From positions 144,589 through 190,179 of the forward strand of contig NMRA01000302.1 of the NCBI GenBank assembly GCA_002633005.1: a DNA stretch of 45,591 bases. The letters run 5' to 3'. A program made the position numbers and the translations under genes. Source of the stretch: Phoronis australis (taxonomy: Eukaryota > Phoronida > Phoronidae). The notes under the pieces were generated by a model. That model did no database searches, was not told the origin of the DNA, and saw only the letters and a list, made by a program, of their open reading frames with translations. Below, in pieces: positions 34,201 to 44,572 of this stretch; position 1 is the first letter of the stretch; each line of letters begins with the position of its first letter.

Positions 34201-35267
34201 TTTGACACAGGCACTGGTTGTGCTTTGAGTGGATAAAATATGAGTGTTGATACAAGCAAAGTCTATCAATAGTTTTAAACAAAAGTAACAGTTGGACAGA
34301 AAACTGTCTCGTGTAATAAAGTGCTTGGTTGTGAAAACTGGGAATTTCATCTCATTTAAATTGAACCTCAAAAAAAACATGGTATTAATAAACTGGGAAA
34401 TTTGTACAGCAGTTTGTTTTGGAATTTCCGTCTATAATTGTCACCTAAAGGGATTCCACATTTTGAGAGCCTGTTTTCTCCATTGAATAACAGACATCAA
34501 ACTGGTTCTCAAAAACAGGTGACCCCTGTATGTGGTTATTGACTTTCCGTCGTCAAATCAACATTCTGAGACTATTTAATCTTGCCGCGAAATAAGTCTT
34601 TGAAAGTTTACTTGCTACAGGCTTCAGGTGGTGTACTCTGATTTTAGTTGTATATGAAACAACTGAACTTGAGAGGAAAGGCTCAACAAGGTTTGAACTG
34701 TCAATCTTTTATATTACATATTAATAGGTTAGTGGAGCATGGCGAGGTTTGGTTGCCTATGGTAAAAAAATACATGCAATTTCCACCCATCGGGGATAAT
34801 TTGGAAAGTGAAAAAAAAAATCTGTGCAGGAAAATGCATGGAAAATAAAAAGGGTAAGAACAAAATAAAGCCTCATTTTTCAAGTCAGTCTTCAAGTTCA
34901 TGCATTCACTTTTGGTTGCCAGTAATAAACGCTTTTGGCTACTTAGCGGGATCTTGGACTGGCATGATCTTGCTATGTCCGCAAGGTACAAGCCTTACTG
35001 AAGGGACCCCTGTATATTTGCTTGCTGGTGCATTAGAGCCAGCAAGACAAACATGCCTTCAATCATCCATCATGTTACGTTCCAGGGCACACTGCGCGTG
35101 TCCTGCACATGGCTATGTCACCAGATGGCACCACTGTTGTGTCAGCAGCGGCCGACGAGACGCTGCGTATCTGGAAGTGTTTTACAGTTGACGCACAGAA
35201 GAAAAAAGAAATGTCCTCCAGTAAAGGCCACAGTTCTAACTCTATACTGAGACAGAGCCTGCGGTGA
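28287..35267 (+). CDS. CDC20: CDC20, activator of the anaphase-promoting complex, complete
   Basis: WD40 co-activator that brings mitotic substrates to the APC/C and is the target of the spindle checkpoint. Nine coding exons join in phase: 28287-28521, 29483-29743, 30056-30184, 31449-31645, 32490-32584, 33061-33295, 33648-33773, 34008-34125 and 35086-35267, giving 525 residues (human 499). The N-terminus MAHFAFESD matches human MAQFAFESD. The C-box is DRFIPNRS at 98-105 and the Mad2-binding segment is [10 protein letters not shown] at 150-159. [19 protein letters not shown] leads into a seven-bladed propeller with signature [44 protein letters not shown] and [17 protein letters not shown]. 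Oddities: no KEN at the position equivalent to human SKENQ (here ANDSS), NRQ instead of the CRY box, and a C-terminus of SLR rather than IR. All junctions are canonical GT-AG. Confidence 0.97.
31005..31118. repeat. ~40-bp tandem repeat, three copies, in a CDC20 intron
   Basis: Units at 31005-31044, 31045-31085 and 31086-31118 share AATTCTATGCATT(A/G)TCTCCAA then G(G/A)CTGTG. They differ at a few positions, and the last is truncated. Non-coding. Confidence 0.85.
32110..32430. repeat. ATC/TCA-rich microsatellite region in a CDC20 intron
   Basis: Degenerate ATC/TCA trinucleotide runs extend over ~320 bp and end shortly before the exon at 32490. They create spurious His/Ser/Ile-rich open frames on both strands. 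Confidence 0.85.
34421..34549. mobile_element. Palindromic MITE, copy 3 (in the last CDC20 intron)
   Basis: The inner arms TTTTGAGAGCC and GGTTCTCAAAA enclose TGTTTTCTCCATTGAATAAC then AGACATCAAACT, which is the inverse of the copy 2 centre. Outer arms are more diverged (GTCACCT and AGGTGAC). The orientation is opposite to copy 2. Confidence 0.6.
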
Positions 35268-35344
35268 TCTGTTGTCAGTAAGCTTCACACAGCTCAGGTC
35301 TAGTGCGTTTGACTTCAGGTCTTTTTCTTTGATACTGCGATTTT

Positions 35345-36837
35345 TATGCGCCCACATATGTGGACGCATTATGCCGTCATCTCCGTCCGTCCGGCGTCCG
35401 CTGCTTTATCTCCAAAATCCTTTGACATACGGTCATGAAATTTGGCACGTATCTTCCATTCATGAATGAGACGGCATGTGCGAACTTTTGGACGGATCCG
35501 ACTACCGGTGTGCCCCCTAGTGGCAATTTTAGTTTTTTTACACTTACCTTTGTATCTTCAAAAGTCCTGAACGGATTTTTATGAAATTTGGTATATAGGC
35601 ACCTATTAGTGAGATGACGCTATCCTTCTGTTTTCAGATGGATTCGACATAGTTTGCGCCACCTAGTGGCCATTTTTAGTGTTTTCGAGTCTGTTTTTGT
35701 GTGTCCACCCCTCTATCAACCAAACCGCTCGAAGGATGATTGTGAAAATTAGCATGTATATGCTTACTATGTAGAGGACGGTTGACGATGATTTTTAGAC
35801 GATTTGGACTACTGTGGCACCTCCTAGTGGCAGTTTTTTTTTGCGCCTATGGCTGTATCTCCTAAACCGTTCGCAGGATCTTTACGAAATTTAATATGTG
35901 TATTTATATTATGTTAACAACAGACGATGACAACTTTTGGACGGATCCGCCTACCAGTGTGCCCCCTAGTGGCAATTTTATCTTTTTACGTTTACCTCTG
36001 TATCTTCACAAGTCCTTAACGGATTTTCATGAAATTTGGTATGTAGGCACCTATTAGTGAGATGACGCTATCCTACTGTTTTCAGATGGATTCGACGTAG
36101 TTTGCGCCACCTAGTGGCCATTTTTACTGTTTTCGAGTCTGTATTTTTGCGTCCACCCCTCTATCAACCAAACCGCTCAAAGGATGATTGTGAAAATTGG
36201 CGTGTATGTGCTTACTATAAGGAAGACAGCTGACAATGATTTTCAGACGATTTGGACTACTGTGGCGCCTCCTAGTGGCAGTTTTGTTTTTTTGCGCCCA
36301 TGGCTGTATCTCCCAAACCGTTTGCAGGATCTTTACTAAATTTAGCAAGTGTATTTATGTGATGTTGACAACGGACGATGACGACTTTAGGATGATTCTG
36401 ATTACCGGTATGCCTCTAGTGGCAATTTTAGTATTTGCCTCTAGTGGCAATTTTAGTATTTTACATTGACCTCTGTATTTTCATAGGTCTTCAGGTGTAT
36501 ACTTTGTGTTACTTCGTGACTATGAAGGAAAAGTTCCAAGTAGAAATTTGTTTCTGGCATTCTAATGCTGTGCTAATCTCGCATGTTGGTAAATTTGTTT
36601 TTAATTCTATATTCCTGTGGTGCTTTAAGCAACTGATGTATAGGATGTGCTTGTATTATGAAGATCACTCACATTTTGCCCCTAGCCTATTGAGGAGACA
36701 ATGACCATGCCTTTCCATTTTGTAAAGTACAACATACTACATATATGCCCTCTACTGGCCACTTTATGGTACCAATAAACAACCCTAGAAGGATACCGTA
36801 TACGGTGCATTTGTGGGCGCATTTCAACGCTCTGCGT
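35345..36837. mobile_element. ~1.5-kb element of ~150-bp monomers in a ~450-bp higher-order repeat
   Basis: The edges are inverted: ATGCGCCCACATATG at 35345 onward and TGTGGGCGCAT near 36812-36822. The left edge is itself a 24-bp near-palindrome. Inside, a CTAGTGGC core recurs near 35517, 35665, 35824, 35965, 36111, 36272, 36416 and 36440. The first seven are about 145-160 bp apart. Three monomer types alternate: GTGCCCCCTAGTGGCAATTT, GCGCCACCTAGTGGCCATTT and GGC(A/G)CCTCCTAGTGGCAGTT. The order is A-B-C-A-B-C-A, so 35490-35940 is duplicated at 35940-36390. Each monomer also carries TGTATCTCC(A/T)AA-like and ATGAAATTTGGTATG-like blocks. No long frame is seen. The element starts 78 bases after the CDC20 stop. 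Confidence 0.75.
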
Positions 36838-38727
36838 TGCTCTTGTGTAATTTGTTGTTGATACTGTCGTAGTTCACCTGAATCACCCAGGATGGATTTA
36901 TATTAAGCTGTAGTTCAGCAGGAATTAGCCAAATTGCAAAGTGCATTGAATTCAAGTTTTGTAATAATTCAGTGCATTTTGCATGTATGCATCCATACAT
37001 ATAGTCTGTGCAGAACTACTGTTGTTATGCACATTGCCTTGCATGTTATAATCTTGTGCTAATTTCGATGGCTAGTGAAAAGTTTCGACTTTTTGTCGTA
37101 TTTGTATTTCCAGTATTGATATAGACAATTATTGAATAGTTTTTTTCTTGGAAAATTGTCGTTTGTGAGCATGTGACTGAGTGTAGAAGTCTGATTAGCC
37201 AAATCAATCATGTGTGGCATTGGGCTGCAAATGGGCTAAATAAATAGCACTTTCGCCCCCCTAGATTTTGGTGTGTACGGAATTTGCATCCAGTCGAGAG
37301 GTCTCTTTCACTGAAGGGCTTGTGTCATTTTTTGATAGTTTTTGCTAGTCAGTAAAAATCAGGTCTAAAAGCCATAATCAAGATTTTTGGACTTTTGTCT
37401 GCAGTGACTAGTTTGTTTGGTTTATCCCTTGACATAACTTGAAATGACAGTGTTATCCATTTTTCCTGAAGAGGCCCACATTGTTTCGTCACGAGTTCTG
37501 TTGTTTTTGAATTGTACAACTTGTAAGTTGTATGTGGATTTTCTGTACGAGTCATATAATGAATGACATTTTGAAATAAAACCGTTCTTTTATTTCATTT
37601 ATTTTTGTGGCTTTAGTACTGCTGGTCATAGTTATGGAAACAGGAAAGGGCAAATCTGGCATAAATATTGACTATATGATCGGATACACAATGGTTATAC
37701 CTTGAATCGTCATTAAACTGGGTGCTGTTTATTTTTACTCGAGGTTGCTTTTGTTAGTTTATCTGTCCTATTCCAATCTGGTTTCCCCCCAGGGAACAAC
37801 ACAATGCAGGCCCTTGAGTCTTTCCACTCCGCGTCCACCACGGGCACCAACACTAATTGTAGTAATGTTTCTTATACATGTAGGATTGAGTCATTGAAAA
37901 CTCGTGTACGTGTGAGAAATAACTTAAAAGTCGTGTCCTGGATCTCCAGTCATCTTTCAGAATATGAACACGGTCCATAAAATGTGCAATTCTTTTGAAA
38001 ACAACCTTTCATGGGCATTGTCAGAAATATGACAACTTACATGTACCCCAGGTATGACTCTTTAATTGCTTTCCAAAAACTAAAAAATAGCGAACTTTAT
38101 CGCTTGTGACAGACTCACATCGTGCGCTTACCTCATGTCACTCCTATTCCAAAACAATGAGGTAAAATGTTCTGACTTCCAAAATAAGCTCGTAGTAAGC
38201 CGTAAATGTACATGTAGTACACGTAGATACAATGAGGCGGGGTTTGGATTTGTTTTGTCAGTTAATGCAGTAAGTACCGAAGGTAACGCGCTGAGCTCGC
38301 CCCATGCCATGAGGAGTTACGCGAAAGTCAACGAAAGCCAGCAAGTGACGGTTTCATTTAACCATGCACCCGTCGAGACAAAAGTTTCATGTATCCTTTT
38401 GGTGCACATGTGAGCTAAGGTAATCATTTCATCTTTTGGCAACAAATCTCTCGCTGCCTCGTAATCGTGTGAACTTCATTTACGCTGAGTACTGCGTGTC
38501 GCCGGTATAGCTCTTCGTTTGCTCTTCGACCAGCGCTTGAATACATGTGTGTATGCGCCCGTATTTAAGAACTTTGTTCCAATTGCTGCTTTGAAAGCAA
38601 TTCAGTCATTCTGTCGTGTGTTTATGCGTTAATGATGACGCAGACGACGTTTTCTGTCTACTTTTAAGACCACATATCTGTCATTCCAGAAAAAATAGTC
38701 AATTACAAAAATTGTGAACAATTTTCG
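36838..38727. other. Region downstream of the repeat element; possible CDC20 3' UTR and 5' flank of the rolling stone-like gene
   Basis: T-rich, non-coding sequence. Candidate AATAAA signals are at 36774-36779, near 37238 and at 37575-37580, any of which could end a long CDC20 transcript running through the repeat. The block CATTCCAG ending at 38690 could be an acceptor for a 5' UTR exon of the next gene. A 92-codon open frame at 38135-38413 has no recognisable features. Confidence 0.4.
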
Positions 38728-39924
38728 ATGGCACGGATTTTTAATTGCCAAACGAAAGACTTTTTGTTTCACTATAAAGGTTTTGATGAAGACTTTGTAC
38801 GCTTTAAATTCCCGTTACATGAAGATAAATGTCTTGCTTACCGCGCCTTAGTTGCACTGTATGAACTAGCGTGGCTTCTTGTGGATATGATATTCCTTCC
38901 TAGATCAGAACAGCAGACGACGGCGAAATATTTCATACACTTGATGGGTTGGCATTACACAGGTGTTGTTTTATACTATCTCGTTGCATTTGCTACGCAT
39001 TTATACGTCGTGAAGATTAAGCAGCGAACAGATGTATGCCGCGTGAATGATACTGATATTTCAGAACAGTCGTCTGCGTTAAATCGACCCATCAGCTGGT
39101 ATCTGCGGTTACGTTGGATGTTGTTCAACGTAAATATTAATATTCTCATGGCTTCCGTGTTCTTTTGGGTTGTGGTAAAAGACACCTATATATTTACCGA
39201 CTATCATCGTAATCTCGTCACGCCACTCCTAGCGATGGTGGAGATCTATATCGTCAATCATCCAATATACGTTTTCCACTGCTGGATGATGCAGTTAGTT
39301 TTGGTGGTTTACACGATTTTTGCGTTTATTTACTTATACAGTGGAGGCGTTGATCAGTTTGGTCTCAAAAAAGCCTCCGTTAGTTTCTATCTGGACAATC
39401 CCATGTGGATTGTAGGCATAATGGCCGCTCTCTGTCTAATTGGTGTGCCGGTAAATCATTTGATCTGTTCTTTGCTATATAACATTCGCCAGCAGTATTT
39501 CTCTAACGGAGAATCTATCCTTCGTCGACCTGATAAGATACCTCAGGCTTCTGGTCATGAGCCGCAATCAAACAGTCTAAACGGCTGGATGACCGAGGAA
39601 ACTCAAGGTAATAAACCTTTCCATGAAATAAAAAGGGAAGCATATTCCCACGACGCTGCTGGGGTATCACAAGGAATAAAGAAACGCCAACAACAAAGAC
39701 CGGGTGCCCATAAGTTGAAGGCTAAAGAAACGGACGTGACTATTTTGAGTGAGTATATTGTTCGAGACAAGGCTAGTCTGATGAGCAACAACAGGGCTAA
39801 CTTGGAGAGCGATTCAACTTTCAGTGACGCGGGTTATTCGATCGGCGATCTGTCGCCGTCGTCATCTAATCAAATCCACCAGTTAAACCCACAGAACACA
39901 CGAGTGGATGTCGTCAGTCAATAA
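38728..39924 (+). CDS. Rolling stone-like multi-pass membrane protein
   Basis: A 398-residue protein encoded in one exon. Six hydrophobic segments are visible at about 40-57, 67-96, 130-150, 163-177, 185-207 and 225-252, with short loops. A polar, Ser/Lys-rich tail covers ~260-398 and is probably cytoplasmic. The layout fits Drosophila rolling stone (rost) relatives, a membrane family needed in flies for myoblast fusion and present in expanded sets in invertebrate deuterostomes. Segments such as YRALVALYELAWLLVDM, AKYFIHLMGWHYTGVVLYY, PISWYLRLRWMLFNV and HCWMMQLVLVVYTIFAFIYL have the family's look: Tyr-rich TM1, a W-rich TM2 and a Gly-rich stop after TM5 (YSGG). The ATG is the first in frame and the next frames are closed. 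The biochemical function of the family is unknown. The long tail is not typical and is unrecognised. Confidence 0.82.
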   Translation: MARIFNCQTKDFLFHYKGFDEDFVRFKFPLHEDKCLAYRALVALYELAWLLVDMIFLPRSEQQTTAKYFIHLMGWHYTGVVLYYLVAFATHLYVVKIKQRTDVCRVNDTDISEQSSALNRPISWYLRLRWMLFNVNINILMASVFFWVVVKDTYIFTDYHRNLVTPLLAMVEIYIVNHPIYVFHCWMMQLVLVVYTIFAFIYLYSGGVDQFGLKKASVSFYLDNPMWIVGIMAALCLIGVPVNHLICSLLYNIRQQYFSNGESILRRPDKIPQASGHEPQSNSLNGWMTEETQGNKPFHEIKREAYSHDAAGVSQGIKKRQQQRPGAHKLKAKETDVTILSEYIVRDKASLMSNNRANLESDSTFSDAGYSIGDLSPSSSNQIHQLNPQNTRVDVVSQ

Positions 39925-42295
39925 CGTAGCTACTATGAACAGAACAAGGAGAAGACAACCCTGGTCTCCAAGGAAGATGAAACACACAGCCAGTGACGTC
40001 ACTGTATTAAAGGTGAAATATCACTACTCGTGCTTATGTTAATTGACTCTGTGAATATAAATTCAAATGATATCTAGTCAATCAACTAAAAATTTTATCG
40101 ATTACGCGTTGTCTCGATACGTAGGCGGCCTACATCAGTCCTCTGTTGTTAGGCTATATACATGTATTACTGAACCGTCTTTCATGCCAGATGGCGGTCT
40201 CGAGTCCCAATCGTTCTGAAAGTTTGGCTACTGTAACGTTAAGGTGTTAAGAAACGCCAAATTTCGTGACCCATAGTTCCCCTTAGGATTTTGTCCGTCG
40301 TTTGATTGAAATCGCCCGGATGATTGTCCTGACAATCAATATGCGTGCATGCTTCCAAATTCAGTGAATAGGAGAAAAATGAGACCGAATTTATACAGTA
40401 CACGGTGGCCAGCGTAACCCGATTACCAAGTTAAAGCGGCACTAAACCCGTGTTTTCGGTTGCCGAAAACTCCCACACTAGTATTTTGACTGAGGGACAA
40501 TTTGAGACCAACTCTATAACCGAAACGTCATTTTTGACAGAAAACACGTGTTTTTGTAATCCCACTTGAAGAAGATTCCTCAGGTAGGCCACCGGTTACA
40601 CTGGTTCGCCTAAGTGGTTGACCGAAGTGGGACTGACTCGGTGGTCATTTGAAATAATGGTGCAGTGAAAATGCGGCTTTTCCGCATGTACAGGCCCTTT
40701 GCGTAGCAGTTGCTCCGTAAACATCGACCATGCTATGAAGCACGGAATAAATCCAATAGAAAGAATGTAGAATGATACGGGCTATTCAGTTCAGGCACCC
40801 TTCAAAAATTGTATCTGAACACATATATGCAACTGAGGGAGTTGCCGCCTGTGCCTTTACGAAAATTCGTGTAAAATATTTTGTTTTTATGCGTACATGC
40901 ATGCATGCATACATGTACATACATACTATATGTACAGGCATGCGTGCAAGCATACATACATACATAAATACATACATACATACATACATACATACACACA
41001 CACACATACATACATACATACATACAAGGCCGCATACATACGTACCGTACTACATACATGCATGTACGTGCATATACATACATACATACCTGTACAGACA
41101 TACATATAATACCTTGCTAAATTGCGGCTGCTTAACTCAATTTTCCGCGTGGAAAAGGTTAGAATTCAGTAGTCAAAATTGCATTATTGATTGAATAAGT
41201 TCAGAGTGTCTTACCATATTCAAAACTTTCCTTGTGTTTCTCAAACTCGTTCGACACTGAGTAGACCTACCTCTTTACTTAATTCCGTTCAATAACTTTT
41301 CATTCCGAGCCATTTCGTTTCGACCCATCAGTCGGCAGGATTATACGTTAGTTCAAAGCCTGCATTCGTTTATACTGATTACAGTTGTATTCGTTCATGT
41401 TATTTTGGGATTGTTTTTCAGTCAGTACACTCACTACGTCGGAGTGAGGTAGATGTCTTAGTGTCTGGGTATAGGACTAGGCAGCAGAAAGTACGATAAG
41501 AGACAAATTTTCAGTGCTACTTGATGTTAAAACACGATTCAGTATGAGTACAGTTAGTGATCAGGGCTGGCCACCAAGAGCAACGATAGCTAAGCTGTCT
41601 TCAGAATTGGGGAAGTCGTTAATTTTTACTTTATCTAAACGACGAATTTTTAAAAACGTGAAACGAAACCAATCTGGCCATTTCTTTAGTATGTGACCCA
41701 AACAGGATATGCGGACAAAGAAATAACTATTTCAGTCGGTCATGACGAAGTAGTCTACTAAATGAAGCTGGAGAAAGGGGCTAGCCACTGTAAGAGACCA
41801 AAAATATAAAACTGTAAAAATAAACAAGTGTTGATACAGATCAGACAATACCAATGTTCGGTCGCTCGGGCGCACACTTTAGTTCCTTATAAATGGGTGG
41901 CCTACGCGTTCGAGCCCCCCCCCCCCTGGGTGCGCGCAATCAANGAGTATCGTAGTCAGTGTTGCCGCGAGCTCGTTTTTTAGAAGCCGGCAAAATTTTG
42001 TAATAATATCGATCTAGCTTCTTTCGGTTAACTGCGGCCAAGAAGTTTTGTCTGTCTTGACAACAGGCAAGCCCGAATTATCCACCAGGCTTTTTACAGA
42101 CCACGTACGTGTGAACACATGCAGTCAAACCCGGAGTCAGTTGGTGTATTCGGAAAGAATAGATTATTAATTGTCGTAACTTCGGTTGCAAGTTGGGCGA
42201 TTTTGGTGATTCAAAAACTTAACATGATCAGCATTTGACGAAGATTTCAGTTTATGTTCAAATACTGTATGTTATAACTTAACTTTTATTCACAG
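39925..42295. other. Downstream intergenic region, no gene supported
   Basis: It contains the CATA microsatellite (40905-41105), a C run with an ambiguous base (N at 41944) and otherwise unstructured AT-rich sequence. Short open frames here lack splice context or recognisable content. Confidence 0.5.
40905..41105. repeat. (CATA)n microsatellite, interrupted
   Basis: CATACATA tracts run for ~200 bp with interruptions (ATGCATGCATG at the left, GCCGCATACATACG in the middle). They give spurious His/Thr/Tyr- and Cys/Met/Tyr-rich frames on the two strands. Confidence 0.9.
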
Positions 42296-42398
42296 GCCAG
42301 TCAGGCTAGATACGACCTTATTGGAGTTATCGAACAAAAGACTCGGAGAGCTGGCCCTCCAACCTTAAATGTCAGAACATGTAGAGTCAATCAGTCGT
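42296..42398 (+). other. Orphan coding exon candidate
   Basis: After the acceptor TTTATTCACAG, 103 bases stay open (ASQARYDLIGVIEQKTRR…, then RAGPPTLNVRTCRVNQS) and end at a good donor, TCGT|GTAAGA. The composition is protein-like. No partner exons were identified. The donor lies 12 bases before a dispersed repeat, so the gene may be broken or continue elsewhere. Confidence 0.35.
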
Positions 42399-42409
42399 GT
42401 AAGATATTA

Positions 42410-42897
42410 CAGTGGCGGATCAACGTTTTCAGTAAAGGGGGGGTTAAGATTCCTGCATGGCGCGTGGCGAGGGGGAGGTCGGGGTAACCCCCCCTCCCCC
42501 CTCCCGTGTAAGACAACATTTTGTTTTTGTAGCCAAACAGTGAATTTTCCATGCATCCTGGTATGTTTCTGGCACTTAACATCTCCCTGGAGTTTTTCTT
42601 AAGATAATTAAAAACCATTCTCGATTTCGTCACATGAACTTGGCTTATAAGTTTATATAAAAAAAATAATTGCAGGCGGTCTGATACACGTTGTACCATA
42701 CGTGCGCAGGCCTCGCATGTGGGCCAATTGCACTGATCATAGGTTTCGTGAAACCATATTTGTGCACATCTGGGTATGAGTCACACCACCAGCAAACATT
42801 TTTGTTGAAATATCTGCTTATACGCACCTTTGTAGAATACGAAAAAGTGTGGTGTGTGTGGGAGGGGGGGGNTTAGACAACTACCAAATATTCAAGA
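42410..42897. repeat. Dispersed repeat, copy A (contains a ~90-bp insertion and one N)
   Basis: It begins CAGTGGCGGATCAACGTTTT and shares with copy B (45141-45560) the G-rich block, CATGCA(T)CCTGGTA, CTGGCACTTAACAT, TAAGATAATTAAAAACC and CACCAGCAAA. Relative to copy B it has ~90 extra bases at about 42651-42742, flanked by GTTT on both sides. N is at 42872 within a G run. Confidence 0.75.
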
Positions 42898-43039
42898 CGA
42901 TCGCAACAGCCTCAAGCTGTTTAAGAATGAAGACCTGTACTGTTAGTACGGAAATGAACATGTGTTCTGTCTCATACGAGAAAAACTGGCGAAGGATGGT
43001 GCTCTCAGCTCATAGTCTATTATTAAAATGGCTGTAATT

Positions 43040-43370
43040 TACTTAACCTTTTATATCCTGCCTGTCTTAATCATGTCATTTTTTCATTGTCGTAAATACT
43101 CTCATTGTCTAGAGTCATCTCTTAATTTATTTCATCTGTCTTAGTTAAATTTTTACCATTATTTGTCATTTAGTTGTTGTCTTAGTTCTCAACTTTACCT
43201 GTTTTAATTGTATCTTTGTTACGTATATTTCATTGTTGTTTTATTACTTCATTGTATTATATTACTGTTTTTCCTGTTGAGGGCCCTCTTGGAAAGCAGT
43301 GCTATAAGAGGCCACCCTCATTTTAAATATCACATTAATAAATAAATAAATAAATAAATAAATTAAAAGC
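43040..43370 (+). mobile_element. Probable 3' end of a truncated non-LTR retrotransposon
   Basis: A T-rich segment leads to GAGGGCCCTCTTGGAAAGCA, GTGCTATAAGAGGCC and then a simple (AATA)n tail at about 43337-43363. A hairpin-prone GC motif followed by an AATA-repeat tail is the usual 3' end of CR1/L2-like LINEs in invertebrates. No reverse transcriptase frame remains. Family unproven. Confidence 0.45.
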
Positions 43371-43461
43371 GACAATAAATAATTATCACTTTATTAAACT
43401 GAATCACGTTGACAACAATTGAAAAACGTCAAATGTATCATGAAACAAATCATCTGACAAC

Positions 43462-43790
43462 AGTTTCACGAAACCAAAACATTCTGTACACCGTGGTGAA
43501 AAGATATACAGGAGCAGGTCGCAGAGGGACCAATTGTACACTGAGAGTACACAAAAACTCTGGCCTGGACCGTCACGAGACCAAAAGTACATCTGGGCTT
43601 ATTATCCCTATAAAATAGTCGACCTGTTGCGGGACCAAACAGCTGAGATAAATAGTTTTACAAAGCACACTTTGGTAAAAAAACATCACAAGACTAGTTC
43701 GCCGAGGGACCAGAAGTACACTGAAACTCGATATCTACACAGATCAAGCTGTCCTGGTCCGTCGCGAGACTTAAAGAGTACAAGTTGCAT
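43462..43790. repeat. Diverged tandem motif repeat (GAGACCAAAAGTACA type)
   Basis: Related units at about 43462, 43521, 43571, 43626, 43701 and 43760 share CG(A/C)GRGACCARAAGTACAC(T)GA, spaced ~50-75 bp. One plus frame reads a recurring RDQKY motif across them, but without splice or start support. Confidence 0.5.
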
Positions 43791-44239
43791 AAAACTTTGA
43801 ATTGAAAACTTCTCTCTAGACACTTTTTAATCCCGAGTGTTTGCTCATATGTGTAGTTTACACATCTGGTGGTCAACTGCTGCGAGAGGTTGTCTATAGG
43901 ACGGGTTTTCGCACCGTTCTGTAGTACTCACTGGAACTGAGAAACAAGTATTGAGTACAGATTTAACTACGCACTATGTGAAATGGATTTTGGATATGAA
44001 GCAGATAGACTCAAGTGGTAATACAAACCAGAATCGGTTTCTGTTCGCTCGTAGACCCTCTGCTGTACTGGGTAAATTTGGCATGTCCAAAAATAAATTC
44101 TATTTCGTTTTCATTGTGCACAAACATAAACAACCGACAATATTACAACCTGTGTAGAATTATAACTTATTACCTGGGTGTTTCTCCAGGAAAGTTGGTC
44201 CTATCTTTCTGTTGTCTAGACTACCAAGGAATCTACATC

Positions 44240-44572
44240 GGATCCAATGGCGTTTGCTCCTCAACCAGTACCCAGAAATCTTCGACGTTTGTTCCCAACA
44301 CTTGCGGCGTCAACTGCTGTGTCAATGAGCTTGTACGCCTCTACAATGTCAGCATCTAGTTTCGCAGCTCAGTTGCCACTAAGCCCCCTGAGGTTACCAA
44401 GTACATTCAAAAGACTTACAGCATGCGCAACTAAATTTGATCCGTTCATGATCATCGACTACTTCAAACCTTGACGATGTATCCCAGGACCCATTTGCAT
44501 CTCTTGCAATTTTCGAAATAAACGCCTCAATGTCTGAACGCTTGAAACCCGAAGTACTAACATCAAAATACT
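44240..44572 (-). pseudogene. Decayed coding-like block, family unknown
   Basis: On the minus strand a 58-codon stretch from about 44569 is open between stop codons, reading GFKRSDIEAFISKIARDA, then NGSWDTSSRFEVVDDHERIK. It ends …FECTW then TAA. About 40 bases on, another frame reads AAKLDADIVEAYKLIDTAVD, then AASVGNKRRRFLGTG. The strongly protein-like composition split over frames by stops suggests a broken coding sequence. I do not recognise it. Confidence 0.35.

Noticed and set aside
40772-41194. 140-codon His/Thr/Tyr-rich frame and Cys/Met/Val-rich frames on the other strand
   Set aside because: They are generated by the CATA tetranucleotide repeat.
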